Notes under the pieces: generated by a model
What the model was told of the DNA's origin: nothing
The model's input: only the letters and a program-made list of their open reading frames with translations
Database searches by the model: none
Position numbers and translations under genes: made by a program
Shown: one piece after another, positions 5,169 to 5,477 of the stretch
Layout of the letters: every line of letters starts with the position of its first letter
How positions within the stretch are numbered: the first letter of the stretch is position 1
Assembly (NCBI GenBank): GCA_034430275.1
Contig: DAOUEW010000256.1
Location: forward strand, 1 to 5,477
Direction: 5' to 3'
From: JAUVXJ01 sp034430275
GTDB taxonomy: Bacteria > Chloroflexota > Anaerolineae > UBA7937 > B3-Chlor
DNA: 5,477 nt

Positions 5169-5477
5169 TCACTGCTTTTGGGCCACGAAAGAGCAATGCC
5201 TCATCAGTGCGGTCACAGGTGCGCCGGCGGACGCGAAGTACACCAGGCGCAGCTCATTCTCTTCCAGACAGGATAGCAGGCGGCTCTCCTCTAGCAGATC
5301 GAGTCGTCGCAGCAGCGGGCTGCATAGGCGCTCCAGCCACGGAGGCGGAAGAAGATCAGTGCAGACGAACCAGCCGCCCGGTTGAAGTACCCGGCTGGCC
5401 TCACTCACGGCGCGATGCCAACCGCCCATCAGGTGGTGCAGCACCCCGAAGGAGAACACGGCGTCGAATCCGGCATC
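5169..5477 (-). CDS. Class I SAM-dependent methyltransferase, 5' end cut by window edge
   Basis: Only the last 102 residues are in the window, and the frame stays open to the right edge. The start and the S-adenosylmethionine-binding motif I lie beyond it. What is visible is the second half of a class I fold: GFDAVFSFGVLHHL (strand 4 and the helix after it), then AVSEASRVLQPGGWFVCTDL, the conserved post-III segment with PGG. An Arg/Leu-rich tail follows (PPPWLERL, then SPLLRRLDLLEESRLLSCLEE), with a final strand-like VTALMRHCSFVAQ. This is clearly a Methyltransf_11/25-type enzyme, but distinct from the methyltransferase at 3910-4515; the two share little outside the family motifs. It is the upstream partner of the membrane methyltransferase. 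Confidence 0.87.
   Translation of the reverse strand, partial: DAGFDAVFSFGVLHHLMGGWHRAVSEASRVLQPGGWFVCTDLLPPPWLERLCSPLLRRLDLLEESRLLSCLEENELRLVYFASAGAPVTALMRHCSFVAQKQ

Overview
The window is bacterial, GC-rich and tightly packed. The best guess at the host is a member of the Chloroflexota (Anaerolineae-like). That rests on one protein: a lipoprotein with tandem Ig-like modules of the G-G-C-A-M-L-H-W-E-V type and a Thr/Ala/Gln/Pro linker of the TATQPPPAQP kind, a style common in secreted proteins of that phylum. It is an inference from composition, with no marker gene or rRNA to confirm it.

Layout, left to right. (1) A minus-strand gene starting at GTG 707 and running off the left edge encodes a protein with an N-terminal SEC-C zinc motif. 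Its own candidate promoter and a leader hairpin lie just upstream. (2) A minus-strand 452-residue cobalamin-binding-type radical SAM enzyme (816-2174) lies upstream of it. (3) A divergent control region (2175-2450) carries a TATAAT promoter facing left and a near-consensus TTGACA-17-TATAGT promoter facing right, with about 80 bases and a small palindrome between them. (4) A plus-strand lipoprotein (2451-3794) is built from a signal peptide, an Ig-like module, a Pro/Glu linker, a second Ig-like module, a Thr/Gln/Pro linker, and three near-identical four-cysteine repeats. (5) A GC-rich hairpin terminator (3861-3888) sits between convergent genes. (6) A minus-strand run of three methyltransferase-type genes follows: a class I SAM methyltransferase cut by the right edge, a membrane isoprenylcysteine/phospholipid-type methyltransferase 17 bases after it, and a second class I methyltransferase after a 93-base gap.

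How the parts may work together. The three right-hand genes look co-transcribed and probably modify a hydrophobic, membrane-associated substrate, which the sequence does not identify. The radical SAM gene and the lipoprotein share a divergent promoter region and may be co-regulated, but nothing shows that one acts on the other. The most unusual object is the C-terminal triple cysteine repeat of the lipoprotein, which I do not recognise as a named domain. No RNA genes, mobile elements, CRISPR arrays or phage features were seen.
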